From contig NZ_NMZM01000009.1 of NCBI RefSeq assembly GCF_002751875.1, forward strand, positions 118,986 through 182,985: a stretch of DNA of 64,000 nt, read 5' to 3'. The translations under genes were made by a program, and so were the position numbers. Below are positions 56,434 to 64,000 of this stretch, one piece after another. Within the stretch, counting starts at the first letter, position 1. Every line of letters starts with the position of its first letter. Under the pieces are notes generated by a model. It did not search any database. It was not told the origin of the DNA and was given only the letters and a program-made list of their open reading frames with translations. This DNA is from Oceaniglobus indicus (GTDB lineage: Bacteria > Pseudomonadota > Alphaproteobacteria > Rhodobacterales > Rhodobacteraceae).

Positions 56434-57179
56434 ACACCTATGATTACGAAGGACGCGTCGCAGTCATCACCGGCGGCGCGAACGGCATCGGGGCGGCCAT
56501 CGCCGCACGGATGGCCGCATCCGGGGCGCGGGTCGCGATCTGGGACATGGACGTGGGCGCACCCGAGGCAAAGGTCGCGGACCTGTCCGACGATGCACGC
56601 CTGTTGGTGCAGGTCGACGTCAGCGATCCGGCCAGCGTCGCCGCCGCGCTGGACAAGACCCAGGGCGCGTTCGACCGGATCGACGTTCTGGTAAACTCGG
56701 CCGGGATTGCCGGGCCGACCCATGCCCTGGCCGATTATCCGCCCGACATGTGGCGCCGCGTGCAGGAGGTGAACCTGGACGGCACGTTCCTGTGCTGTCA
56801 GGCCGTCGCCCCGGGGATGACCGCGCGCGGCTATGGGCGCATCGTCAACGTGGCCTCGATCGCCGGCAAGGAGGGCAATCCCAACGCCTCGGCCTATTCG
56901 GCGTCGAAGGCTGCCGTGATCGCCCTGACCAAGTCGCTGGGCAAGGAGTTGGCCGGATCCGACATCGCGGTCAACTGCATCACCCCGGCGACCGCACAGA
57001 CTCGGATCCTGGAGCAGGTCAGCGCCGAGTTCATCGATTACATGCGATCGAAAATACCCCGCGGGCGGTTCGTCACGGTCGACGAGATCGCCTCGATGGT
57101 CCTGTGGATGGCTTCCGGCGAAAACTCGTTCACCACCGGGGCGGTCTTTGACCTGTCGGGCGGTCGGGCAACATATTGA
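56430..57179 (+). CDS. SDR-family NAD(P)-dependent dehydrogenase 1
   Basis: A 249-residue classical SDR with the Rossmann motif TGGANGIGAAIA, Asp near strand 2 (WDMDVG), NSAGIAG, Ser in NVASIAG and catalytic Tyr-Lys in AYSASKAAV. The C-terminal AVNCITPATAQTRIL is like 2-keto-3-deoxy-L-rhamnonate 4-dehydrogenases that work with FAH-family hydrolases. It overlaps the hydrolase gene and is followed after 10 bases by another SDR. Confidence 0.86.
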   Translation: MNTYDYEGRVAVITGGANGIGAAIAARMAASGARVAIWDMDVGAPEAKVADLSDDARLLVQVDVSDPASVAAALDKTQGAFDRIDVLVNSAGIAGPTHALADYPPDMWRRVQEVNLDGTFLCCQAVAPGMTARGYGRIVNVASIAGKEGNPNASAYSASKAAVIALTKSLGKELAGSDIAVNCITPATAQTRILEQVSAEFIDYMRSKIPRGRFVTVDEIASMVLWMASGENSFTTGAVFDLSGGRATY

Positions 57180-57189
57180 GGAGACTGGG

Positions 57190-57927
57190 ATGAGCAACCT
57201 TTCCGGACAGATCGCCCTTGTGACCGCCGCCGGGCAGGGCATCGGGCGCGCCGTGGCCGAACGGCTGATGGCGGACGGCGCCGAGGTGCATGCAAGCGAC
57301 ATGAACGGCGCGGCATTGGAGGGTGCGGGCTTTGCCTCGTCCACGGCTGTGGATGCGACCGACGCGGCGGCCGTCGCCGCCTGGATCGCGCCGTTCGACC
57401 GGATCGACACGCTGGTCCATGCCGTCGGCTATGTCCATCAGGGAACGATCGAGGAGTGTTCGCCCGCCGACTGGCGGCGCAGCATGTCGATCACGCTGGA
57501 CAGTGCTTATGTCGTGATCGCGGCCTGTGTGGGACGGATGCGGGCCCATGGCGGAAGCGTGACGACCATCGCCTCGGTCGCTTCTTCGACCAAGGGCTTT
57601 CCCAAACGGGCCGCCTATGGGGCCGCCAAGGGCGGGGTGATCGGGCTGACAAAAGCCTGCGCCGCCGACTATCTCGCCGAGCGTATCCGTTTCAACGCGG
57701 TCTGCCCCGGCACCGTCGACAGTCCGTCACTGCGCGAACGGATCGGCGATCTTGCGCAGACCATGGGCAGCGTCGAGGCCGCCGAGAAGTGGTTTCTTGA
57801 CCGCCAGCCCGCCGGTCGCCTTGGCACCCCGGAAGAGATCGCCGGAATGTGCGCCTTTCTGGCCAGCCACGACGCCCGGTTCATCACCGGCCAGACGATC
57901 AACGTCGATGGTGGCATCACCATCTGA
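57190..57927 (+). CDS. SDR-family dehydrogenase 2, DHRS6/2-keto-3-deoxy-L-fuconate dehydrogenase-like
   Basis: A 245-residue SDR with TAAGQGIGRAVA, catalytic Ser in IASVASSTKG, Tyr-Lys in AYGAAKGGV and the subfamily marker VCPGTVDSPSLRERI. It resembles the BDH2/DHRS6 group, whose bacterial members include 2-keto-3-deoxy-L-fuconate dehydrogenase. Start ATG at 57190 follows GAGGAGACTGG. It could therefore oxidise the product of the dehydratase at 31718-32839 or of the enolase paralogue in its own operon. Confidence 0.87.
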   Translation: MSNLSGQIALVTAAGQGIGRAVAERLMADGAEVHASDMNGAALEGAGFASSTAVDATDAAAVAAWIAPFDRIDTLVHAVGYVHQGTIEECSPADWRRSMSITLDSAYVVIAACVGRMRAHGGSVTTIASVASSTKGFPKRAAYGAAKGGVIGLTKACAADYLAERIRFNAVCPGTVDSPSLRERIGDLAQTMGSVEAAEKWFLDRQPAGRLGTPEEIAGMCAFLASHDARFITGQTINVDGGITI

Positions 57928-57965
57928 CCCTGCAAGACGACAGTCATCAAACGGGAGGAACCAGG

Positions 57966-59228
57966 ATGAAACGATTCAACATACCGCTCTGCACGACGCT
58001 TATGCTGGGTGTCAGCACATTCGCGCTGCACGCCGAACCCAAGACCAACATGCTGCACCAATGGGCGCAGGGGTCCGAGGCCGAGGCGATCGCCGTTCTG
58101 GGTGAAACCTTCGAGGCACAGGGCGGCACCTGGTCGCAGACTGCCATGTCGGGCCATACCTCGGCCACCCTGGCCAAGCTGCGCTCGGACGTCGTATCGG
58201 GCAATGCACCCGCTGCCGTGCAACTCAAGGGTCCCGAAATCTCGGAGTGGACGGCGACGGGACGCACCGCGAACCTCGACGATCTTGCCACGGCCGAGGG
58301 GTGGGACGATGTCGTCGCGCCCGAGCTCTTGTCGGTGATGAAACCCGAGGGAAACTGGGTCGCCGCGCCGATGAACATCCACCGCGTCAACTGGCTCTAT
58401 TCGTCCAAGAAGATGCTGGACGATATGGGCATCGAGGTGCCGAAAACCTGGGCCGATTTCAACGCGGCCTGCGACGCGATCAAGGAAGCGGGCAAGACCT
58501 GCATCGCCCACGGCGCGGCAGATTGGTCCGACACGACCACGTTCGACAGTGTCGTCTATGGCATGGACATCGATCTGTATCGCCGCGCGTTCCAGGAGGC
58601 CGATGTCGACGCCATGCGCAGCCAGGGGATGATCGACGCGTTTGCCCAGTTGCGCAAGATGGTCGGCTACATGGACGAGGGGATCAACGGTCGTTCCTGG
58701 GAGCAATCGATGGCCATGACGATGGACGGCGATGCCGCCTTTTTCCTCATGGGCGACTGGACCGTCGCCTCGGCCAACCTGGCCGGATACGAGGAGGGCG
58801 TCGATTACCTGTGCAACCAGACGCCTGTCGATTGGGGCGGGACAGGCTATATCCTGAACGCCGACTCGGTCGTGTTCTTCGAACAGAGCGATCCCGACTA
58901 CATCGAGGGCCAGGAACTTCTCGCGAAGATCATCATGTCGCCGGAATTTCAGGTGACATTCAACGTGGCCAAGGGGTCGATCCCGTCGCGCACCGATGTC
59001 GATCTGTCCGTGGGCGGCTTTACCGACTGCCAGCAGCAATCCCAGGCCGATCTGGTCGCCGCCGTCGATGAGGGCACACTGGTCCGGTCCATGGCGCACA
59101 ACATGACCGTCCTGCAAAAGTATCGTGGCGCGATGATGGAGGTCATTACCGAATTCGTGGCCGACGACAGCATCACCCCCGAAGAGGCCGCCAATCAGCT
59201 TGCCGATGCGGTCGAGCTGCAAAGCTGA
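57966..59228 (+). CDS. ABC sugar transporter solute-binding protein (family 1)
   Basis: A 420-residue extracellular solute-binding protein with a Sec signal (PLCTTLMLGVSTFALHA, no lipobox), then NMLHQWAQGSEAEAIAVL, SGNAPAAVQLKG, VAAPMNIHRVNWLYSSKKM, AFFLMGDWTVA and ARTG-like CPR features of the sugar-oligosaccharide class (MalE/UgpB). ATG at 57966 follows GGGAGGAACC. It heads the transporter genes of the operon and is followed by a hairpin, then two permeases and the ATPase. Confidence 0.9.
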   Translation: MKRFNIPLCTTLMLGVSTFALHAEPKTNMLHQWAQGSEAEAIAVLGETFEAQGGTWSQTAMSGHTSATLAKLRSDVVSGNAPAAVQLKGPEISEWTATGRTANLDDLATAEGWDDVVAPELLSVMKPEGNWVAAPMNIHRVNWLYSSKKMLDDMGIEVPKTWADFNAACDAIKEAGKTCIAHGAADWSDTTTFDSVVYGMDIDLYRRAFQEADVDAMRSQGMIDAFAQLRKMVGYMDEGINGRSWEQSMAMTMDGDAAFFLMGDWTVASANLAGYEEGVDYLCNQTPVDWGGTGYILNADSVVFFEQSDPDYIEGQELLAKIIMSPEFQVTFNVAKGSIPSRTDVDLSVGGFTDCQQQSQADLVAAVDEGTLVRSMAHNMTVLQKYRGAMMEVITEFVADDSITPEEAANQLADAVELQS

Positions 59229-59236
59229 ACCAACAC

Positions 59237-59258
59237 CCCCGCTTTGCCATGTGCGGGG
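59237..59258 (+). other. Stem-loop between binding protein and permease
   Basis: CCCCGC ... GCGGGG stem with a 10-base loop, followed by GCGGGGTTTT. It again separates a binding-protein gene from its permeases, and may serve as partial terminator or 3' RNA stabiliser. Confidence 0.5.
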
Positions 59259-59294
59259 CGGGGTTTTCGGATTTGCAAGAGAGAAGGGAGGACC

Positions 59295-60212
59295 ATGTCG
59301 TTACCTGCATCCTCCGGCGGTCTGGGCCGCTGGTTGGGCGATCACATCGCCCAGATCGTTCTGATCCCGACCCTGCTGGCCAGTTTCGCCTATGTCGTCC
59401 TGTTTTCGGTCTGGACCTTCTGGTTGTCGGTCTCGACGTCGACCATGCTGCCCGACCCGACGTTTTCCGGCTTCGGTGAATATGCGGCCCTGTGGCAGAG
59501 CAAACGCTGGACGGTGTCGTTCAGCAACCTGTTCGTCTTCGGCACGTTCTATGTGATTGGTGCCATGGTGGTCGGCACGCTGCTGGCGATCCTGATCGAC
59601 CAGCGGGTAAAGTTCGAGGCGGTCTGGCGCACGATCTTCCTTTATCCCCTCGCGATTTCGTTCATCGTCACCGGAACCGTCTGGCGGTGGATTTTCCATC
59701 CGCAGACCGGGGTCGAACTGGCGCTGCACGACATGGGCTGGATTTCAGCTCAGTTCGACTGGATCACCGATCGCGACCTGGCACTTTATGTCGTCGTGAT
59801 CACGGCGATCTGGCATGCGTCGGGCTTTGCGATGGCGCTGATCCTGGCGGGGCTGCGCTCGGTCGATGGCGATATCGTCAAGGCGGCGCAGATCGATGGG
59901 GCCTCGGTGCCGCGCACCTATGCCCGGGTGATCCTGCCGACAATCTGGCCGATCTTCCTGGCCGTAGCGGTGGTTCTGCTGCAATTCGCGATCAAGACCT
60001 ACGATCTGGTGGTCGCCCTTACCCAGGGCGGGCCGGGTGTGGCCACAACCGTGCCGGCCATCGTCGTGTTCGATCTGATGTTCGAACGCGGTCAGATCGC
60101 CCAGGGCTCGGCGGCTGCGGTGATGATCCTGGTGGCGCTTGGCATCGTGCTGATCCCCTATGCGCTTTATATGCGGTGGCGGAAACGCCAGGAAGGTGGC
60201 GACCATGGCTGA
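59295..60212 (+). CDS. ABC sugar permease, MalF/UgpA type
   Basis: A 305-residue permease with six main helices and the EAA-type loop AAQIDGASVPRTYARVILPTI. It is closest to sugar permeases of the CUT1 class (TrehF/AglF). The ATG at 59295 follows GAGAAGGGAGG. It overlaps the next permease by eight bases, so the heterodimer is coupled in translation. Confidence 0.9.
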   Translation: MSLPASSGGLGRWLGDHIAQIVLIPTLLASFAYVVLFSVWTFWLSVSTSTMLPDPTFSGFGEYAALWQSKRWTVSFSNLFVFGTFYVIGAMVVGTLLAILIDQRVKFEAVWRTIFLYPLAISFIVTGTVWRWIFHPQTGVELALHDMGWISAQFDWITDRDLALYVVVITAIWHASGFAMALILAGLRSVDGDIVKAAQIDGASVPRTYARVILPTIWPIFLAVAVVLLQFAIKTYDLVVALTQGGPGVATTVPAIVVFDLMFERGQIAQGSAAAVMILVALGIVLIPYALYMRWRKRQEGGDHG

Positions 60213-61104
60213 GACAACCCATGCGGATTTCGATGCCCTGTCCACGGGCAGCCTGCGGCGGCGGATCACGGCCAAGGCCATCGTCTATGCGCTTCTGACG
60301 GTCTTTGCCCTGTTCTATCTGATGCCGATCGTCATCATCCTGGCCAACACCCTGCGCCCGCTTGACGACATCGTGCGCACCGGTTTCATCGCCTGGCCCG
60401 CCGACCCCTCGCTGTCGCACTGGGCCGAGGCCTGGAGCACCTTCTGCATCGGTGGCACCTGCGAGGGTGTGTCGCGCTATTTCAAGAACTCGCTCGCCAT
60501 GGCGATCCCGGCCACGATCATTTCCACGATGCTGGGGCTGATCAACGGCTATATCCTGTCGAAATGGCGGTTCCGGGGGGCCGATCTGTTGTTCGGCCTG
60601 ATCACGCTGGGCGTCTTCCTGCCGCCGCAGATGACGCTGCTGCCCTGGGCGTGGGTGCTGGGCAATGTCGGGCTGTCCAATACCATCAGCGGGCTGATCC
60701 TTGTCCATGTGGTGCAGGGCGTATCGTTCACGACGTTGTTCTGTCGCAACTACTTCCTTGCCATTCCCGATGACCTGATCAAGGCGGCGCGGATCGACGG
60801 CGCGGGTTTCTGGCGCATTTTCCGCCGCATCGTCCTGCCGCTGTCGCCACCCATCGTGATCGTCGCGGTGATCTGGCAATTCACCGGCATCTGGAACGAA
60901 TTCCTGTTCGGCACGATCTTCACCTCGGGCGACAAGCAGCCGATCACCGCCGCCATCGTCGCCTTCTCGGGTTCGGGCACCGGCGAGCGGCATTACAACG
61001 TCGAGGCGGCCGCAGTCATCATGGCCGCGCTGCCGCCGCTGTTCATATACCTCGTGGGGGGCAAGTACTTTGTGCGCGGTCTCACCTCGGGCGCCGTCAA
61101 ATAG
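60205..61104 (+). CDS. ABC sugar permease, MalG/UgpE type
   Basis: A 299-residue partner permease with six helices and the EAA loop AARIDGAGFWRIFRRIVLPL. A hydrophilic N-terminus of about 30 residues precedes the first helix. The operon continues with the ATPase 12 bases later. Confidence 0.9.
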   Translation: MAETTHADFDALSTGSLRRRITAKAIVYALLTVFALFYLMPIVIILANTLRPLDDIVRTGFIAWPADPSLSHWAEAWSTFCIGGTCEGVSRYFKNSLAMAIPATIISTMLGLINGYILSKWRFRGADLLFGLITLGVFLPPQMTLLPWAWVLGNVGLSNTISGLILVHVVQGVSFTTLFCRNYFLAIPDDLIKAARIDGAGFWRIFRRIVLPLSPPIVIVAVIWQFTGIWNEFLFGTIFTSGDKQPITAAIVAFSGSGTGERHYNVEAAAVIMAALPPLFIYLVGGKYFVRGLTSGAVK

Positions 61105-61116
61105 GAAAGGGATCCC

Positions 61117-62208
61117 ATGTCCTCGCTTGAAATAAAGGATCTGCGCAAGCGGTTCGGCAATGTCGAAGTGCTGAAGAACATCAACCTTGCGGCGGACTCG
61201 GGCGAATTCATAGCACTGGTCGGGCCGTCTGGGTGCGGCAAGTCGACGTTGCTGGCCATGATCGCCGGCCTGGAAAGCGTCAGTTCCGGCGAGATCCGCA
61301 TCGACGGGCGGGTGGTGAACGACGCCGCGCCCAAGAATCGCGACATCGCGATGGTGTTCCAGTCCTACGCCCTTTATCCGACCATGACCGTGCGCGAGAA
61401 CATGTCGTTCGGCATGGAAAGCCGCCGCGTGCCGAAGGCCGAACAGGCGACAACCATCGCCCGCGTTGCCGAAATGCTCCAGATCGAGCCATTGCTGAAT
61501 CGCAAGCCCAGTCAATTGTCCGGCGGTCAGCGCCAGCGCGTCGCCATGGGCCGCGCCTTGGTGCGCGACCCCAAGCTGTTCCTGTTCGACGAACCGCTGT
61601 CCAACCTCGATGCCAAGCTGCGCATCGAGATGCGCGCCGAGATCAAGCGCCTGCACGACACCGTGGGCAAGACCACCGTCTATGTCACCCATGATCAGGT
61701 CGAGGCGATGACGCTGGCCAGCCGCATCGCCGTGATGTTCGGCGGCGTGCTTCAGCAATACGACACCCCGCGCGAGATCTATCGCAACCCCGTCAACCGG
61801 TTCGTCGCGGGTTTCATGGGATCGCCGACCATGAACTTTCTTGATGCCACGGTCGGTGAAGGTGGCCTCGTGCTGGATGGCGGTGCCGTGGTGCCGCTGT
61901 TGCCGGACCAGTTCCCGCGTCTGTCCACGGGTCGGAAGGTCGTCTGGGGGGTGCGTCCGGAACATTTCAGCCCGGCCGCGGAACGGCGGGCAGAGCGGCG
62001 CGGCGGCGTTTCTGTCCCGATCAAGGCACAAGTCGACATGTTGGAGCCCACCGGCGCCGAGACCATCCTGTTCACCCGCATCTCGGGACAAAAGGCGCTG
62101 ATCTCCGTCGATGCCGACGATGCGCCCGAAGCGGGCGCTCCAACGCAGATGGCCGTCGACATGGGCAAGACCTGTCTGTTCGATCCCGAAACGGACCTGC
62201 GGCTGTGA
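61117..62208 (+). CDS. ABC sugar transporter ATPase, MalK/UgpC type
   Basis: A 363-residue CUT1 ATPase with Walker A GPSGCGKST, signature LSGGQRQRVAMGRA, Walker B LFLFDEPLSNLD and switch His in YVTHDQ. The C-terminal TOBE domain is MalK-like. Its GTGA overlap with the following SDR couples the last gene. Cargo is probably a mono- or oligosaccharide. Confidence 0.94.
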   Translation: MSSLEIKDLRKRFGNVEVLKNINLAADSGEFIALVGPSGCGKSTLLAMIAGLESVSSGEIRIDGRVVNDAAPKNRDIAMVFQSYALYPTMTVRENMSFGMESRRVPKAEQATTIARVAEMLQIEPLLNRKPSQLSGGQRQRVAMGRALVRDPKLFLFDEPLSNLDAKLRIEMRAEIKRLHDTVGKTTVYVTHDQVEAMTLASRIAVMFGGVLQQYDTPREIYRNPVNRFVAGFMGSPTMNFLDATVGEGGLVLDGGAVVPLLPDQFPRLSTGRKVVWGVRPEHFSPAAERRAERRGGVSVPIKAQVDMLEPTGAETILFTRISGQKALISVDADDAPEAGAPTQMAVDMGKTCLFDPETDLRL

Positions 62209-62951
62209 CCGCGCGCTACTCTGATCTTGCCGGACGGCGCGTTGCGGTCACCGGCGGCGCCAGCGGAATCGGCGCCGCCATCGTCGCCGCGTTCCACGCC
62301 CAGGGCGCCCGGGTGACCTTTTTCGACATCGATGCTGCGGCGGGAACGATGCTGGCGTCGTCCCTGGGGGACGGCGCGCGGTCTGTCGCGCTCGACCTCA
62401 CCGACCTGACCGCGCTGCAGGCTGCTTTTGCCGCCGAACAGGCGGACGGCGGCTTTGATGTGCTGGTGAACAATGCCGGCCATGACGACCGCCACCGGCT
62501 GGAGGATGTGACGCCGGCCTATTGGCGCGACCGCATGGCGGTGAACCTGGACCATCAGTTCTTTGCCGCGCAGGCCGTCATTCCGGCCATGCGCGCGACG
62601 GGGCGAGGCGCCATCGTCAACATGGGTTCGATCGCCTGGCGGGTCGGTCTGACCGACGCTCCGGCCTATGTCACCGCCAAGGCCGCGATCGAAGGCTTGA
62701 CCGGGGCCTTGGCGCGCGACCTTGGACCCGACGGAATCCGCGTGAATTGCGTTCTGCCGGGTTTCGTGCGCACGCCGCGTCAGACCGAGAAGTGGCTGAC
62801 ACCCGAGTTGCGCGAGACGGTCATGCGAAATCAGTGCCTTAAGCGATTTACCGAACCGGAAGACGTGGCCGCGATGGTCGTGATGCTTGCCTCGGAAGAA
62901 GCCCGCGCAATCACAAACCAGACATTAGTCGTCGATGCCGGGTGGTCTTGA
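62205..62951 (+). CDS. SDR-family dehydrogenase 3, aldose 1-dehydrogenase (XylB-like)
   Basis: A 248-residue SDR. It has TGGASGIGAAIV, Asp in FFDIDAA, VNNAGHDD, Ser in NMGSIAW and YVTAK with catalytic Tyr-Lys. The C-terminal part (TEKWLTPELRETVMRNQCLK, DAGWS at the end) recalls Caulobacter D-xylose 1-dehydrogenase, so oxidation of an aldose at C1 is likely. The start is a GTG overlapping the ATPase stop (GTGA). It closes the operon. Confidence 0.82.
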   Translation: MTARYSDLAGRRVAVTGGASGIGAAIVAAFHAQGARVTFFDIDAAAGTMLASSLGDGARSVALDLTDLTALQAAFAAEQADGGFDVLVNNAGHDDRHRLEDVTPAYWRDRMAVNLDHQFFAAQAVIPAMRATGRGAIVNMGSIAWRVGLTDAPAYVTAKAAIEGLTGALARDLGPDGIRVNCVLPGFVRTPRQTEKWLTPELRETVMRNQCLKRFTEPEDVAAMVVMLASEEARAITNQTLVVDAGWS

Positions 62952-63284
62952 TTGCAGGTTCACATCCGCGACAAAATCACAGCTCTGACGACCAAGAGAG
63001 CGAGGCGTCGATATTCGGTGGGACGGGATCATGGAAGGCGCAGAGACGACAGCCGATCATACCCAAGGTAGGAAAAAACTGACGCGGACATACGCCGGAG
63101 AGGTTGTTGTGACGATGCCGACCCGCTGCGTGCGTTCGGTCAGCAGATGCGAGCCTTCAACCAGCCGGGTGATTTCCAGCGTCCCGGATGCGCGATATCT
63201 CATTCGCCGTCGTCCCTATCCGCGGTCATGCTGTCATGAGCAGGCATAGTTCCAACGTCCAGTCGGCACGACTTCCCCAGATCA
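62952..63284. other. Non-coding tail after the operon
   Basis: A 333-base stretch with no convincing gene. A 48-codon minus-strand frame (63057-63203) is open but has no known motif or ribosome site. No terminator is seen after the last SDR. The stretch precedes IS remnants and may itself be scrambled sequence. Confidence 0.4.
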
Positions 63285-63525
63285 CGGGATCCCCAGCCCG
63301 CCAGGCGTTTCGCCACGGGCTCAAGATATTCCTTCGACCAACCGTGATACAGGCTCGGGGCAATACCTCAACAGCGGCACAACGCGCCAATGCCGTCCTC
63401 GCCTGTCAGTCCCGTCCAGCACGAAACCGATCTTCTCTTCCGTCGAATACCGCTTTCGCGTCGCGCGGCGGATGTCCGTGACAACCTTTTTCCGTGATTT
63501 TTGCGTGTGCGGGTTTCTGTCTCAT
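63285..63525 (-). pseudogene. IS3-family OrfA transposase remnant
   Basis: On the minus strand an ATG at 63525 after GAGGAGTGAAG begins MRQKPAHAKITEK, then in shifted frames DIRRATRKRYSTEEKIGFVL, GEDGIGALCR and SLYHGWSKEYLEPVAKRLAG. These match the N-terminal HTH of IS3-type OrfA. At least two frameshifts are needed, so it is dead. Confidence 0.7.
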
Positions 63526-63767
63526 CTTCACTCCTCGGGGATTACGATGGGCCAAAAATCCTCTCTTATCATGACCTGCCGCCGCTGCTCCTTCATTCAT
63601 AGCGAGAGCCTGCGCGCGGGCTGTTGCGCTGCTCCCCAACCTTGGGCCGCCGGTATCTGGATTTTTCCGAGTCCGGCCACTGGTCAGCGCCAGCTGCACC
63701 GTTTTATGCCGAATACCTCCTGATTCCTCAGTTGGCGCTCTCCACCTTCCCCGCGAAAGTCCCAGAT

Positions 63768-63930
63768 GCGCGGCGACCGGCAGCGGCGTCCTGGTGCCGC
63801 GCGCCCGTTTGCGGCCGCGGCGTCGTTTTACCGACAACCCCTCCTCGCAGTAGATACGATAGAGCTTCTCGAGGTTCATGATCATCTGCTTGCGCCCCAG
63901 CGGGACGTCGATCCGGCGATAGCTGAGCTA
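63768..63930 (-). pseudogene. IS3-family OrfB fragment
   Basis: The minus strand reads LSYRRIDVPLGRK and MNLEKLYRIYCEEGLSVKRR then GRKRARGTRTPLPVA, a segment of the IS3 OrfB (KLYRIYREEGL motif). Both sides are cut and no integrase DDE core is present. It lies upstream of, and in the same orientation as, the OrfA remnant, the opposite of the normal A-then-B order, so it comes from another copy or a rearranged element. Confidence 0.7.
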
Positions 63931-64000
63931 CTCCCCGATCATTGGACAGGATCTGGCATAAATTAAGCTACTCGTTGCACCTGGTGATCGGGTTGGGTTC

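Noticed and set aside
63057..63203. 48-codon minus-strand frame (starts MRYRASGTLEITRLVEGS)
   Set aside because: Looks faintly coding but no ribosome site, no recognisable domain and no conserved neighbour; likely decayed or random.

Overview
The window looks like chromosome from a high-GC alphaproteobacterium, most likely a Rhodobacteraceae (Roseobacter-group) bacterium. The evidence is uniformly high GC with C/G third positions, a form II CO-dehydrogenase-like operon, a corrinoid/methyl-THF C1 cluster typical of that group, FnrL- and CueR-type operators, and alphaproteobacterial gene neighbourhoods. I saw no tRNA, rRNA or CRISPR array.

Layout. (1) 3-2831, plus: end of a coxSLM-type molybdenum hydroxylase operon (coxL cut by the window edge, coxM complete), closed by a strong terminator. 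(2) 2886-7914, minus: five-gene C1 operon (small 'virulence factor' family protein, MetF-like reductase, HAD phosphatase, methyl-THF:corrinoid methyltransferase, RACo-like ASKHA/2Fe-2S corrinoid activator). (3) 8122-17072: housekeeping and stress genes (ppx/gppA, UspA with a perfect FNR box, sdaA, rpiA, gor, hflK-hflC, htpX). (4) 17167-23069: copper island with a cytochrome c / multicopper oxidase / cytochrome c operon and a CopA ATPase, each headed by a CueR-type palindrome, with a VTT membrane protein between. (5) 23114-28549: membrane protein, two-component system with a PepSY protein, and a DedA-PAP2-LssY fusion. (6) 28550-31598: decayed zone with an SH3 fragment, a frameshifted AprI/Inh-type inhibitor, an internally deleted IS5-family element, a curlin gene beheaded at the IS edge, and an intact large curlin-repeat protein.

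(7) 31718-40399: deoxysugar-type catabolism. A GntR/FCD regulator, aldo/keto reductase, lactonase-type amidohydrolase and MR-type dehydratase run on the minus strand, opposite a ribose-class ABC transporter. (8) 40436-51708, minus: cyclic beta-1,2-glucan synthase (2809 aa), a glycoamylase-like protein and a mercuric-reductase-like flavoprotein. (9) 52111-62951: a LacI regulator facing a tightly overlapped ten-gene operon (APH-fold kinase, divergent enolase paralogue, FAH-family hydrolase, three SDRs, a family-1 solute ABC importer). A 31-bp perfect palindrome lies in the divergent promoter. (10) 62952-64000: non-coding tail with IS3-family remnants.

The most novel part is region 9. A member of the true enolase family has lost the equivalent of yeast His373 and carries Asp for Glu168. 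It sits among enzymes of non-phosphorylative sugar-acid breakdown, where a dehydratase step is otherwise missing. Regions 7 and 9 together could also make a complete split L-fucose-like route.
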